A stretch of 64,000 nt of DNA, from the NCBI GenBank assembly GCA_020628375.1, contig JAHDFD010000015.1:1-64000 (forward strand), in the 5' to 3' direction. Shown here piece by piece: positions 34,460 through 44,100 of this stretch. The notes beneath the pieces are model-generated. The model saw nothing but the letters and a program-made list of their open reading frames with translations, had not been told where the DNA came from and made no database searches. Each line of letters begins with the position of its first letter. The stretch's first letter is position 1. This stretch comes from Chitinophagales bacterium (lineage in GTDB: Bacteria; Bacteroidota; Bacteroidia; Chitinophagales; UBA2359). A program made the position numbers and the translations under genes.

Positions 34460-36457
34460 TTAATCATTCTTTTTCAATACAATTTGTTCTTGTTCTTTCT
34501 GAACGATCTGTTCTAAGAACGTTTTAAGGTCAGCATAATAATCTTGATGGATCTGGGTGATATTTACACTAAAATCTCTGATTAATTGCAACGTTCCATC
34601 AACTTCGTTAGCTGTGTAGGAATATTTTATTTGTTGATCGCCAAACTGTGTTTTCAAACCTTCAGGTATTGATTCTATACTATATCCTTCAGGTAGCTTT
34701 ATGTTGGTAATGAATTTTCTTTTTGTAGGAAAATGTAGGTCGATAGGGTAATCTCTGCTTTCTTGTTTTAGTGGGTTTTCATCGAAAATTGAAGACAAAA
34801 CAGGATTGAGATATAAGATGTCTTTTCTTAGTTTTCCATATTCATCTGTTTGAATATTCATAGATTCTTCTAATTTACCAGAACTAATTTTACTATCATC
34901 TATATTGTGGTTGCTGATGCTTACTTTATTGTCGAACCAGTTTTCATAATAATCCTCAATTTTACCGGCAGTAGCAGCTTTGCTTTTATCAATGGCAAAA
35001 TATCCTTTAGAACGAATTTTGGTTGTGCCTGATATCGTTCCATTTCCATCTAATTCAAGAATTTCCTGAAAAGTTGCAGTCGTTTTTGCAGAATTTATAT
35101 CCATCCAACCCTGTTGATCTTTTGTAAAATACCAACCTTTTTTATTTAGGGCTGATTTGTTGATAAAGTTAGGAGAAAGATAGGGATCACCAGCATCCAG
35201 AATTATTAATTTATCGTCTATAATTGCACCAGCAATAACATAATTAAACTGATCTATAATTGGATATACTTCGATACAAAAACCGCGACTTCTAGTACTG
35301 GTAAAAATAGGAAATGCAAGAATCTCAGCATTTTTAAGTGCGCTTATAAGTGCGAAATTTATTTCTGCAATATTAGCTGACTTTTCTTTTAAGATTTTAT
35401 CGGCACCTTTATCAGCTCTGAAACTTATGACATTATTCCAGCTTACCGATGTTTTTAGATAGGAATAAATTTTTTCAAGCTTTTCATATTGACTATCACT
35501 CTCATTAATTCCAGATGCTAAAAATAAATTCTTGCCATTTCCCTCTTTTAGTTTTCCACCGATACCTGGATTATTTAACATTTTTCTTTGTAAATCATCC
35601 CAACTACCAAATATATAATCTTTCACCCCATATTCATTTTCGATAGCTTGTAATTGAAAACGAATTCTTGCCATGTGATTAATTCTGCTTGCAATAAATG
35701 CTTCATCTGAAAATGCAGGTACTTTTTCAGCTATATAACTGTCTATTTCTGTTTCATACTCATAGGTATCTGTACCAGACGGTATTCTACCACCGTAAAC
35801 ATTCTTTCCTTCCTGAAAAACATTTACCCTTTCATGTCCAAACTCGTTTTTTATGGTGAATAATTTATCGCCTTGAGTTAATGCTACATAATCATAATAA
35901 TCGGGGTTAGTTTTAATTAATTTTGAATAGCGATTTGGAATATCACCCTGAAAATACCAATCAATCAAATCTAAGATAATTTCATTGGTCAGTTCATATT
36001 TGAATTCAAGAATAGAGCCGGGAGTTAGGTTAGGCGCTGCAAACTTCACCTGAGAGTAAAACCTATTTACCTTTTCAGTAAATATTTCTTTTTTAGGAAG
36101 TTTTGTTTTTGTACCATCGGGAGCAATTACCTGCACATCAATATTTACTATTTCAGCAATTTTATCATGAGAATAGAAAGGAATGGTAATGTCCCCATAT
36201 TCAAACCCTTGTTCATTGAAGAATTTAATCCGTTTATGTCTTTTAAGTACGCTTCTGAAATCTCCTTCATAGTATTCGAGATAAACTTGTCCTATATCAT
36301 GAAGAATCATGGCATCTGCTTCAGAATCGAAAGAACAGGACTTCATTTCGAGATCTTCCTTGCTTACTTTACCCCAAGCGGTTTTAAAATCTTGTCCAAT
36401 TAGAAAAGTGGTCATAAAAAATGACAGTAAAATGGTAGTTATGAGGTGCTTACACAT
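34460..36457 (-). CDS. DUF3857 protein, first gene of the three-gene operon
   Basis: The ATG at 36455-36457 (MCKHLITTILLSFFMTTFLIGQ) gives 665 residues and a good signal peptide; the longer open frame upstream adds an implausible leader. It shows the same architecture as the next gene: DUF3857 domain, transglutaminase-like domain with SANIAEINFALIS in place of the Cys motif, and a C-terminal beta domain (PIDLHFPTKRKFITNIKLP). It closely resembles the 32470-34428 product, so these two look like recent duplicates. It is divergent from the M1 peptidase across 177 bp. Confidence 0.75.
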   Translation of the reverse strand: MCKHLITTILLSFFMTTFLIGQDFKTAWGKVSKEDLEMKSCSFDSEADAMILHDIGQVYLEYYEGDFRSVLKRHKRIKFFNEQGFEYGDITIPFYSHDKIAEIVNIDVQVIAPDGTKTKLPKKEIFTEKVNRFYSQVKFAAPNLTPGSILEFKYELTNEIILDLIDWYFQGDIPNRYSKLIKTNPDYYDYVALTQGDKLFTIKNEFGHERVNVFQEGKNVYGGRIPSGTDTYEYETEIDSYIAEKVPAFSDEAFIASRINHMARIRFQLQAIENEYGVKDYIFGSWDDLQRKMLNNPGIGGKLKEGNGKNLFLASGINESDSQYEKLEKIYSYLKTSVSWNNVISFRADKGADKILKEKSANIAEINFALISALKNAEILAFPIFTSTRSRGFCIEVYPIIDQFNYVIAGAIIDDKLIILDAGDPYLSPNFINKSALNKKGWYFTKDQQGWMDINSAKTTATFQEILELDGNGTISGTTKIRSKGYFAIDKSKAATAGKIEDYYENWFDNKVSISNHNIDDSKISSGKLEESMNIQTDEYGKLRKDILYLNPVLSSIFDENPLKQESRDYPIDLHFPTKRKFITNIKLPEGYSIESIPEGLKTQFGDQQIKYSYTANEVDGTLQLIRDFSVNITQIHQDYYADLKTFLEQIVQKEQEQIVLKKND

Positions 36458-36634
36458 AATAAAAGTAATGTTTTGGTGTACATATTGAGGTGTAAAATTA
36501 ATTGTTTTCAATAAAAAATTATAATGTGTTATTGAAGCAGTAAAATTAGAATTCAATTCCTTTTCTCAATAAACAATCCAATCAACCATCCTTTCGTTGT
36601 AATTTCGCAATTCAAAACCTCAAATTACGAACTA

Positions 36635-39600
36635 ATGAGAAACATACTTTTCTTACTTTGTTGTTTTCATACACTCAATCTATTTAGTCAGAATATTCCG
36701 AAACCCTATTTTCAGCAGGAAGTTAATTACGATATACAAGTAACACTTAACGATGTAGAACACAGACTGGAAGGTGTAATTGAGATCGAGTATGTGAACA
36801 ATGCTAAAGAATCGCTTGATTTTATTTATATGCACTTATGGCCGAATGCTTATAAGCATACAGAAACAGCTTTTGCCAAACAACAAGTTGAGAATGGTTA
36901 TACTGATTTCTTTTATTCTAATCCTTCAGAACGAGGGTTTATAGAAGGACTAGCTTTTACAGTGAATGACGAAGAAGTTAATTATAAATCTGAAGTGGCT
37001 GACTATGGAAAGTTAATACTTAATGAGCCATTAGAAAGTGGAGAAATGATTATTATTAAAACACCTTTTGAAGTTAAAATACCTGACAGTTTTTCTCGTT
37101 TAGGGCATGTTGGTCAAAGCTATCAGATAACACAATGGTACCCAAAACCTGCAGTATATGATAATGAAGGATGGCATCCAATGAGTTACCTCGATCAGGG
37201 TGAGTTTTATTCTGAATTTGGTTGTTTCGATGTTAAGATAACACTTCCCAAAAACTATATAGTTGGTGCTACCGGTGATCTTCAAAATGAAGAAGAAATC
37301 GCTTTCCTGAATAAAAAAGCTGAAGAAACGAAAGCTATTACTAACTTTGAGCACGATGATAAACCTGAATTTCCTGAATCAAGTTCTGCTTTTAAAACTT
37401 TAGAATATAAACAATGTAATATCCACGATTTTGCCTGGTTTGCCGATAAACGTTTTCATGTGTTAAAGGGAGAGGCGACTATGCCCGAATCGGGAAGAAA
37501 GGTAGATTTGTGGACGATGTTTACCGATACGGAAAGTGATCTGTGGCAGAATAGTATAGAATACCTGCACGATGGAGTTGTGTTTTATTCTGAAAAAGTT
37601 GGAGAATACCCATTCAATCAATGTACTGCTGTTCAAAGTGCATTAAGTGCCGGTGCAGGCATGGAATATCCACAAGTTACTGTAATTGGTAAATCTTATG
37701 ACGCCGATGGTTTAGAAGACGTAATTGTGCACGAAGTAGGGCATAACTGGTTTTATGGTCAACTCGGATTCAATGAAAGGAAATATCCTTATTTGGATGA
37801 AGGTATTAATACCTATTACGATCAGCGTTATAAACGCGAAAAATATCCAGATAAAAAGTTTGAAATCCCTTCACCCTTTAAAACGCTTGTAAATCCTAAA
37901 GAGCTTCCTGCGAGAGATGTCTGGGAATTGGCGTATCAGATTATGGCAAGACAAGGTAAAGATCAGGCGGTTGGTTTACCTTCAGAAGAATTTACAGAAA
38001 TAAATTATGGGGCAATGGTGTATTCCAAAACTGGTCTTATGTTCGATTATTTAGCAGCTTATCTCGGACAAGACAAGTTTGATACATACATGAAGAAAAT
38101 ATATCAATACTGGGAATTCAAACATCCTCAACCAAAAGATATTGAGAACATGTTCAATCAGCTTTCATTAAAAAACTTAGATTGGTTTTTCGATGATCTG
38201 GTACAAACCAATAAAAAAGTAGATTATCAATTATACAAGGTCAATAAAAATGCTGAAACAATAGGAGAAGATGTATTTCATAAAGTTAAAGTATTAAACC
38301 ATCCGAATAATGTTCCCGGACCATTTACCTTAACTGCTATTAAAGATGGTGAAGCACAACATACGATCTGGTACGATGGATTTACAGGAAACGAAGAAGT
38401 GTTATTTCCTGCAATGGAATATGATAAAATGGTTTTAGATTATTACCATAGAATTCCAGAATACAACAGAAAAAATAATACGCTTAAATCGAAAGGTTTA
38501 TTGAAAAGCGTTGAAGCACCTAAGTTCCGATTAATAGGGAATATGGAAGATCCTTACAGAACACAGATATTTCTTTCACCTGCTATTGCTTATAATGTTT
38601 ACGATGGATTTCAATTAGGCTTATCTACTTATAATAACATCATCCCTTCAGGCAAGTTTGAGTATGCTTTAGCTGCTATGTATGGTTTTAAATCAAAATT
38701 GTTGACGGGTGTTGGGGAAATTGCTTATAATTTACGTCCGAGTCAGGGATTGTTTTCAAATATTAAACCTGCCTTGAAGTTCTCAACTTTTGGCGATGGG
38801 AATTATAGAACACGAGTAAGAAGTGTTTTTAATGATGATACGAGTGAAATCGTAGATTATGAAAATGGTGATATGCGTTATTTCCGTTTAGCACCAGAAG
38901 TGAAATTTGAATTACGTAACAGTAGTCTTCGTTCAAAAGTAAAACAAAGTATAACCGTTCGACATATTTCTTTATTTAAGAATGAAAATGCAACAACTAA
39001 TATTGATAATCTAAGTGGAGTTCCAGTAGAAGCTGTTGAAAATACCATCATTAATTCATATAATACTTACGATACTCCAAGAGCTAATTATTTTAATCAG
39101 ATAATTTATGACTTTAGTAATAGAAGAGCTGTTTTGCCTTTTGGTTTTGGTGCTATGGTTGAACAGAATTCAGACTTTTTAAAAGCGAGTTTACAGGCTA
39201 ACATTAAAATTAATTATCCGAAGAATAAAAAGGGAGTTAGTTTCAGAGTGTTCGCTGGTGCATTTTTATGGGAAAATGATATTTTCAAAGATCTGGCGGT
39301 ATATTCAGAAAATGATTTCTATCAGTTTGGTTTGAATAATGTTGGAAGAGTTGATTATACTTATAGCGACCTTTGGGTTGGAAGACATGAGCTTGATGGA
39401 TTTTGGAGTCAGCAGGTTAATCCCACTGGTTTTAATGCAGGATTCAGAACAGTAAATGCTTTTAACAATGGCATTGCAGCTGATAAATGGATCGCTTCTT
39501 TGAATATAGAACTTGAATCGCCACTTAAAATTCCTTTGTTGAATATGTTATCGGCTTATTGTAATATAGCTGCTAATAACAGATCAATAAAAGGTCAGTC

Positions 39601-39844
39601 AATCAAAAATTCGCAAATGAGTTTAGATGTAGAAACGGGTGCTTATGAATCCAAATTAATGTACGAATTGGGCTTGGGGATTAAAATTATTCCAGATGCT
39701 TTTGAAGTTTATTTCCCACTTACTAGTTCTAAAGATTTGAAAGATAACTCTGTTGTAGAACAAAAGTTTTCTAAGCAAATTACTTTTCTGTTGAACTTAA
39801 ACCGCCTTAACTTAGTTCGTCAGTTGAGGAATATAGACCTTTAA
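36635..39844 (+). CDS. Large M1-type zinc metallopeptidase with a probable beta-barrel C-terminal region
   Basis: The 1069 residues start with a signal peptide (MRNILFLLCCFHTLNLFSQ) and an M1 catalytic domain: the exopeptidase motif GAGMEYP at 340-346 and zinc site HEVGHNWFYG (366-375), with the third ligand Glu389 in LDEG. Standard M1 enzymes end near residue 600. Here some 420 residues follow with alternating strands rich in Tyr, Phe and Gly (SPAIAYNVYDGFQLGLSTY, FEYALAAMYGFKSK) ending in FLLNLNRL. This suggests an outer-membrane barrel or surface domain fused to the peptidase. The barrel is inferred from strand pattern only; no sorting domain is present. The start context is good. Confidence 0.85.
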   Translation: MRNILFLLCCFHTLNLFSQNIPKPYFQQEVNYDIQVTLNDVEHRLEGVIEIEYVNNAKESLDFIYMHLWPNAYKHTETAFAKQQVENGYTDFFYSNPSERGFIEGLAFTVNDEEVNYKSEVADYGKLILNEPLESGEMIIIKTPFEVKIPDSFSRLGHVGQSYQITQWYPKPAVYDNEGWHPMSYLDQGEFYSEFGCFDVKITLPKNYIVGATGDLQNEEEIAFLNKKAEETKAITNFEHDDKPEFPESSSAFKTLEYKQCNIHDFAWFADKRFHVLKGEATMPESGRKVDLWTMFTDTESDLWQNSIEYLHDGVVFYSEKVGEYPFNQCTAVQSALSAGAGMEYPQVTVIGKSYDADGLEDVIVHEVGHNWFYGQLGFNERKYPYLDEGINTYYDQRYKREKYPDKKFEIPSPFKTLVNPKELPARDVWELAYQIMARQGKDQAVGLPSEEFTEINYGAMVYSKTGLMFDYLAAYLGQDKFDTYMKKIYQYWEFKHPQPKDIENMFNQLSLKNLDWFFDDLVQTNKKVDYQLYKVNKNAETIGEDVFHKVKVLNHPNNVPGPFTLTAIKDGEAQHTIWYDGFTGNEEVLFPAMEYDKMVLDYYHRIPEYNRKNNTLKSKGLLKSVEAPKFRLIGNMEDPYRTQIFLSPAIAYNVYDGFQLGLSTYNNIIPSGKFEYALAAMYGFKSKLLTGVGEIAYNLRPSQGLFSNIKPALKFSTFGDGNYRTRVRSVFNDDTSEIVDYENGDMRYFRLAPEVKFELRNSSLRSKVKQSITVRHISLFKNENATTNIDNLSGVPVEAVENTIINSYNTYDTPRANYFNQIIYDFSNRRAVLPFGFGAMVEQNSDFLKASLQANIKINYPKNKKGVSFRVFAGAFLWENDIFKDLAVYSENDFYQFGLNNVGRVDYTYSDLWVGRHELDGFWSQQVNPTGFNAGFRTVNAFNNGIAADKWIASLNIELESPLKIPLLNMLSAYCNIAANNRSIKGQSIKNSQMSLDVETGAYESKLMYELGLGIKIIPDAFEVYFPLTSSKDLKDNSVVEQKFSKQITFLLNLNRLNLVRQLRNIDL

Positions 39845-39936
39845 TAGTTTAATAGTTTAATAGTTTAATAGTTTAATAGTTTATGAGTTTATGAGTTTAT
39901 GAGTTTATGAGTTTTTGAGTTTTTGAGTTTTTGAGT
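39841..39936. repeat. Octamer tandem repeat array, 12 units in three variants
   Basis: Starting at the stop codon of the peptidase gene are five TTAATAGT, four TTATGAGT and three TTTTGAGT units, exactly contiguous (96 bp). The staged variants suggest stepwise slippage and spread of point changes. It is not CRISPR: there are no spacers. Confidence 0.95.
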
Positions 39937-40024
39937 TGGTCAACTTATAGGTAATTGAGTGTAGTGGCAGCCACTGCTGTCGAAGTAGGTAACTGAGCGT
40001 AGTCGAAGTTGAGTTTGTTTTTAA

Positions 40025-40192
40025 ATGAAAGAAAAAGTAAATATATTCTATTACCCTTTATCGAGGGTTGAAGAGTTTAAGCGTTTACGCTTGGAAGCTT
40101 TGCAACTAGAACCTAAGGCTTTTGGTAGTTCTTATAAAAGAGCATTAAGTTCAGATGAAACCTATTGGAAGAGTAGGGCAGTTGATGAATGA
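40025..40192 (+). pseudogene. N-terminal fragment of a GNAT acetyltransferase
   Basis: An ATG at 40025 opens 55 codons: MKEKVNIFYYPLSRVEEFKR, then LRLEALQLEPKAFGSSY and DETYWKSR, closing at 40190-40192. This is the first quarter of a RimI-like acetyltransferase (the LRLEAL...PKAFGSS...YW pattern); the acetyl-CoA-binding part is missing, and the next gene starts seven bases after the stop. A deletion joining this fragment to the downstream gene is the simplest reading. Confidence 0.75.
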
Positions 40193-40198
40193 TGGTTG

Positions 40199-41746
40199 AT
40201 GAAGTATTTCTTTTATATATTGATTTTTATAACGTTTCAGTGCAATGGGCAGTGGTTGGTTGAGCAATCTAATGTGATTGGTGGAACGGGCGATGAAAAC
40301 TTTAACGATGTTATTGAATTGAGTGATGGCTACTTAGCAGTGGGTTATACTACTTCTTCCAATAATGGAGATATCGGAAATTTTTCTGAAGGAGCTTCAG
40401 ACTTCTGGGTTGTTAGATTTGATTCAGATGGAAATATTATATGGGAAGAAAATTTTGGAGGAATAGGAAATGATGTAGCGCACAGCGTTGTCCAAACCGC
40501 AAATAATGATTTCTGGGTTTTTGGTACTATTGATTCTTCAGGAAATAATATAGAGCATTACTTTGGTGAAATCGATGGATGGGGAATTAAGCTTAATGCA
40601 GATGGAGCCTTGCTAACACAACAAAGTTTTGGTGGAGATGGTGATGACCTTATAAAAGGGGCGACTATCGACAATGAAGGGAATATTTATTTAGCAGGAC
40701 AAACAAATTCTGGTGAAACTGTAAATGGTACAAACGACGCATGGATGTTTGTTATTGATGATGATGGGAATATTCAATTGAGTCAATTATTTGGTGGTTC
40801 GAAGAAAGAAGGCTTTAATGATATAGTTTATAATGCTGAACAAAACCTAATTTATGCAGGTGGATTTACGAATTCAGATGATGGAGATATAAGTGAACCA
40901 CCAACATTGAATGATACTTGGTTATTAGCCATAGATGCTTCAACCTTAGACATTTTTTGGGAAAAAACATGGGGTGGAAGTAGTGCTGAGATCATAAGTG
41001 ATATTACTCAGCTTTCAGATGGTTCTGTTGCTTTTATTGGAGAAACCGGATCGGATGATATAACAGGTTATAAAGGGATTGTTGATGTTGTTGCCGGCGT
41101 TTATGATAAAGATGGAACTTTACAATGGGCGCGTGCTTATGGCGGAACAAGTACAGAAACTTCAGCCGATATAGTAGAAAGTAGTAATGGACGGATAGCC
41201 TTGTTGGGATATTCTAATTCTATAGGTGCTGATGTTGGTTTTGGTTATCAGTCGTTCAATGTTTGGTTAAGTGAGGTGAATGCTGATAATGGTGATCTTC
41301 AGTTAAGTCAGTTATTGGGTGGAAACCGCTGGGATTTCGGTGCTTGTTTATTACCATTGGTAAATAGTGCTTATTTTCTTTTAGCGAATACCGATTCTTT
41401 CGATGGAGATGTTACAGATGATGGGGATGGAAAGAAGAACAATTCTAAAGATGGGAATCATGATATATGGATTGCCAAACTGAATTCCGTTCCAACGAAT
41501 AATAGTACACTCAATTCAAATGAAACAATAACAATTTTTCCTAACCCAAGTGAAGGAATATTTAATATTGAAACAGAACAAACTACTAAATATATTACGG
41601 TTTATGATTCAATGGGGAAATTATTATTCAATCAGAATAATTCAAGTACTATGCTCAATATGAGTGCTTATACTCAAGGTATTTATTATATTGAAATTCA
41701 AACATCTGAAACCGTTCATTTTGAAAAATTGATAAAGAAAAATTAA
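40199..41746 (+). CDS. Secreted repeat protein with T9SS sorting domain
   Basis: Starting at the ATG 40199-40201 (after an in-frame TTG), 515 residues include a signal peptide (MKYFFYILIFITFQCNGQ). About six to seven imperfect repeats of 50-60 residues follow, each with a pattern such as GGxxDExxxDVIxxxDGxxxxVGxTxSxxGD...DxWxxxxDxxGxxxWxxxFGG, as in beta-propeller-like (delta-60 type) proteins. The C-terminal 85 residues carry a T9SS type A domain (IFPNPSEGIFNIE, YTQGIYYIEIQ). The molecular partner is unknown. The promoter appears to be shared with, or captured from, the GNAT remnant upstream. Confidence 0.85.
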   Translation: MKYFFYILIFITFQCNGQWLVEQSNVIGGTGDENFNDVIELSDGYLAVGYTTSSNNGDIGNFSEGASDFWVVRFDSDGNIIWEENFGGIGNDVAHSVVQTANNDFWVFGTIDSSGNNIEHYFGEIDGWGIKLNADGALLTQQSFGGDGDDLIKGATIDNEGNIYLAGQTNSGETVNGTNDAWMFVIDDDGNIQLSQLFGGSKKEGFNDIVYNAEQNLIYAGGFTNSDDGDISEPPTLNDTWLLAIDASTLDIFWEKTWGGSSAEIISDITQLSDGSVAFIGETGSDDITGYKGIVDVVAGVYDKDGTLQWARAYGGTSTETSADIVESSNGRIALLGYSNSIGADVGFGYQSFNVWLSEVNADNGDLQLSQLLGGNRWDFGACLLPLVNSAYFLLANTDSFDGDVTDDGDGKKNNSKDGNHDIWIAKLNSVPTNNSTLNSNETITIFPNPSEGIFNIETEQTTKYITVYDSMGKLLFNQNNSSTMLNMSAYTQGIYYIEIQTSETVHFEKLIKKN

Positions 41747-41784
41747 GCTGAAAGCAAATGTGAAAGCTTTACGGTCAATTATAT

Positions 41785-41997
41785 ATGTCATCTGAAATAA
41801 CATCAACAGATCAATCACCTATTACAATCAATAACGAGTGTCATGTTTTAAGCTCAATTCCTGACCAGTATGAACCATTGGGTAATACGATAGAAGCAAA
41901 TGGCATAGTAAACCCCGAAACAGGTGTTATTACATTGAATTGGTCTAGTGGATGGGGAATTAGTATATGTTACTCTGTGTTGCAAAGTTTGGTTTAA
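41785..41997 (+). pseudogene. Short frame, possible tail fragment of a lost secreted protein
   Basis: Seventy residues (MSSEITSTDQSPITINNECH onward) with the phrase EPLGNTIEANGIVNPETGVITLNWSSGW, which reads like the end of a beta-sandwich domain. In frame the sequence extends seven codons upstream (KLYGQLY) before a stop, with no start or signal peptide. I take it as a fragment left by deletion; a small genuine gene is the alternative. Confidence 0.4.
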
Positions 41998-42081
41998 AAA
42001 AACCTTCGTTAAAATGAAATGTTGAGATTTTTGCATAAAATAGAAAAACGCCCCAATTTCTGAAGAAAAAGGGGGAATATG

Positions 42082-43851
42082 TTAATGCCACACCAAAAAT
42101 CTACCTTCAAACAACAGCTTTTCTCCATCAAAAATATGATATACATACACTCCATTTTGCCAAGTACTTACATCTAAAGAACTTTGATTTTGAGCATTGA
42201 AACTCGCGTATTCCCTTCCAGCAATATCAAATACTTGAATATGAGTTGCTTGAAGATTTGAATTTTCATTTTCAAAGAAAATAGTTTCATTCGCAGGGTT
42301 GGGATAAGTTTTCCATTGGTTTTTATTTATAGCTGTTGTGTTGCTCGTTGGGTCATAAACAGTAATGGTATAAGCAATATTGGCTGATGTTCCTACTGAA
42401 TCGGTGATACTGAAAATAAGTTCGTAAACCCCTAGATCATTACCATAAAACATGCTTTCAAATTCTCCGTTAATGCCCTCTTCTAAATACTCGCTTGCTC
42501 CCTGCCAGCCAAATTCAATAATACCTTCGGTGATAGCTCCACCATAAGGAATAGGATTTAAGATCAAACTGTCCCCTAAAGTAATTGCATATTCATTCTG
42601 TTCAGAAAAAATAGATAAAGGCAAAGCTGTATTGCCTAAACTATCGGTTTTGATTAGCCAGATGTCGCCGCGACGTGGAGCAGGAAAATAGGTAGTACCT
42701 ACCAAAGCAAAGCCACCATCTGGCGTAGCAATAGCATCATAAATATACCCATCTCCACCACCAAGTGTTGGGTAAAACCGATCCCATAATAACTCGCCTT
42801 CTGAATTAAATTTACTTAGGAATGCATACTTAGGTTCATAGTTCCATTGGGAAGTGAATTCACCTGCCATAAATAAATTTCCATATTCATCTTCAAATAT
42901 ACCTACTCCAAAACATATATCAACTTCATCAATCGGATAGAATTTTTGCCATTCAGTTTCTTGATTAGCATCTATTTTCATAATCATTCTATCAAGTGCT
43001 TCATGCCCTGTTACATAAAAGACTTTTTCTTCGATCTTACTTTCAACTAAGTTTTGATAGCTAAAAACGCCTGTTTCAGTATAATTTTCTTGCCATATTA
43101 ATTCTGATAAAGCTTGATCTACTATACATAAATTATTAGCAGGTAAAAGTCCGCCGCTATATTCTTTAAAAATAATTGCTAGAAACTCTTCATTCAGTCC
43201 AATTATACCAGATACTTCATCAAAAACACCTTCACCATCAATAAGCAGATAATCTTCGGTAAATAAAGTGTCATTCCATTCAGTAATATTTATAGGGAAT
43301 TTTGCAATGATTCCATGATTTTGGTTTAAACTATCAGGCTCGGTATTGCCTCTTATATACATAACATCATTACTTATCAACATTCCTCTTGGAGTGAATG
43401 GAATATCCCCAATTTTTAAATAGACTTCATTTGTCTGATAACTTTCTAAATTCAAATAGCTTATGAAGGGGGTAGAATAATCCTCATCTTCTCCGTGATT
43501 CGGATTTGTACTTACGTAAAGGTTTAATGCAAAACTATCAATAACTCCAACATCCATATTATAAAAACTATATTGAGTGGAATCAGAGGCTGCTTTAACT
43601 GAATGTAGAAAATTTCCGTATTTGTCAAAGGTTGCAATAAATGAACTGTCGTAATCTATTTCTGTATCTCTGTTAATATAACGACCTCCTATTATAAACT
43701 TATCATCTTCGTAAAAAACCGATACACCTCCTTCAGCATTTTCATTGAGCGTATCTGCTCTCAAAGCTTTTTCGAAAACTTGTTGCCCACTTAGTACAGT
43801 AGGCAACAAGGTAATTATTATAAAGAGATATTTAATATGCCTTAAAATCAT
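42082..43851 (-). CDS. Secreted protein with beta-propeller-like repeats and T9SS sorting domain
   Basis: The 589 residues start with a signal peptide (MILRHIKYLFIIITLLPTVLSGQ). The middle has repeats such as ATFDKYGNFLHSVKAA, FLSKFNSEGELLWDRFYP and DAIATPDGGFALVGTTYF, the same design as the 40199 product. An Ig-like segment follows, then a T9SS type A domain from about 515 (TYPNPANETIFFEN, WQNGVYVYHIF). Its ATG overlaps the stop of a T9SS tail fragment (ATGA), so it may have been the second gene of a tandem pair. Confidence 0.85.
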   Translation of the reverse strand: MILRHIKYLFIIITLLPTVLSGQQVFEKALRADTLNENAEGGVSVFYEDDKFIIGGRYINRDTEIDYDSSFIATFDKYGNFLHSVKAASDSTQYSFYNMDVGVIDSFALNLYVSTNPNHGEDEDYSTPFISYLNLESYQTNEVYLKIGDIPFTPRGMLISNDVMYIRGNTEPDSLNQNHGIIAKFPINITEWNDTLFTEDYLLIDGEGVFDEVSGIIGLNEEFLAIIFKEYSGGLLPANNLCIVDQALSELIWQENYTETGVFSYQNLVESKIEEKVFYVTGHEALDRMIMKIDANQETEWQKFYPIDEVDICFGVGIFEDEYGNLFMAGEFTSQWNYEPKYAFLSKFNSEGELLWDRFYPTLGGGDGYIYDAIATPDGGFALVGTTYFPAPRRGDIWLIKTDSLGNTALPLSIFSEQNEYAITLGDSLILNPIPYGGAITEGIIEFGWQGASEYLEEGINGEFESMFYGNDLGVYELIFSITDSVGTSANIAYTITVYDPTSNTTAINKNQWKTYPNPANETIFFENENSNLQATHIQVFDIAGREYASFNAQNQSSLDVSTWQNGVYVYHIFDGEKLLFEGRFLVWH

Positions 43852-44100
43852 AACTTTATCAATTTTCCATTTTGAGTACCATTATTCATTTTTATATTGT
43901 AATAGTAAGTTCCACATATCCATTTTTCGGTATCAATACTTTGATATGATTCTGGTGGTATCATTCCTTCAAAAACAATACGCCCCATTAAATCAAATAT
44001 AGTTAAAGTTGCACTTTCAATATCAGTATTTTCTCTATTTAAATAGTTACTTACAGGATTAGGGTAAATTTTAAAATTTTCCCCTGCAACGTCTCGCCTA
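43848..44100 (-). pseudogene. Orphan T9SS C-terminal sorting domain
   Basis: On the minus strand the frame from about 44100 reads DVAGENFKIYPNPVSNYLNR, then FDLMGRIVFEG, WICGTYYYNIKM and NGKLIKL followed by TGA at 43848-43850. This is a complete type A sorting domain with no start codon, signal peptide or passenger. Upstream is non-coding sequence with repeated GACGTTCKC phrases, so an upstream deletion or insertion removed the rest of a secreted protein. Confidence 0.8.

Noticed and set aside
25533-36457. A single functional island of secreted proteins
   Set aside because: The genes are on one strand but separated by strong terminators and unrelated families, so no joint system is claimed beyond the DUF3857 operon.
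39841-39936. CRISPR array
   Set aside because: The 8-bp units are contiguous with no spacers and no cas genes nearby.
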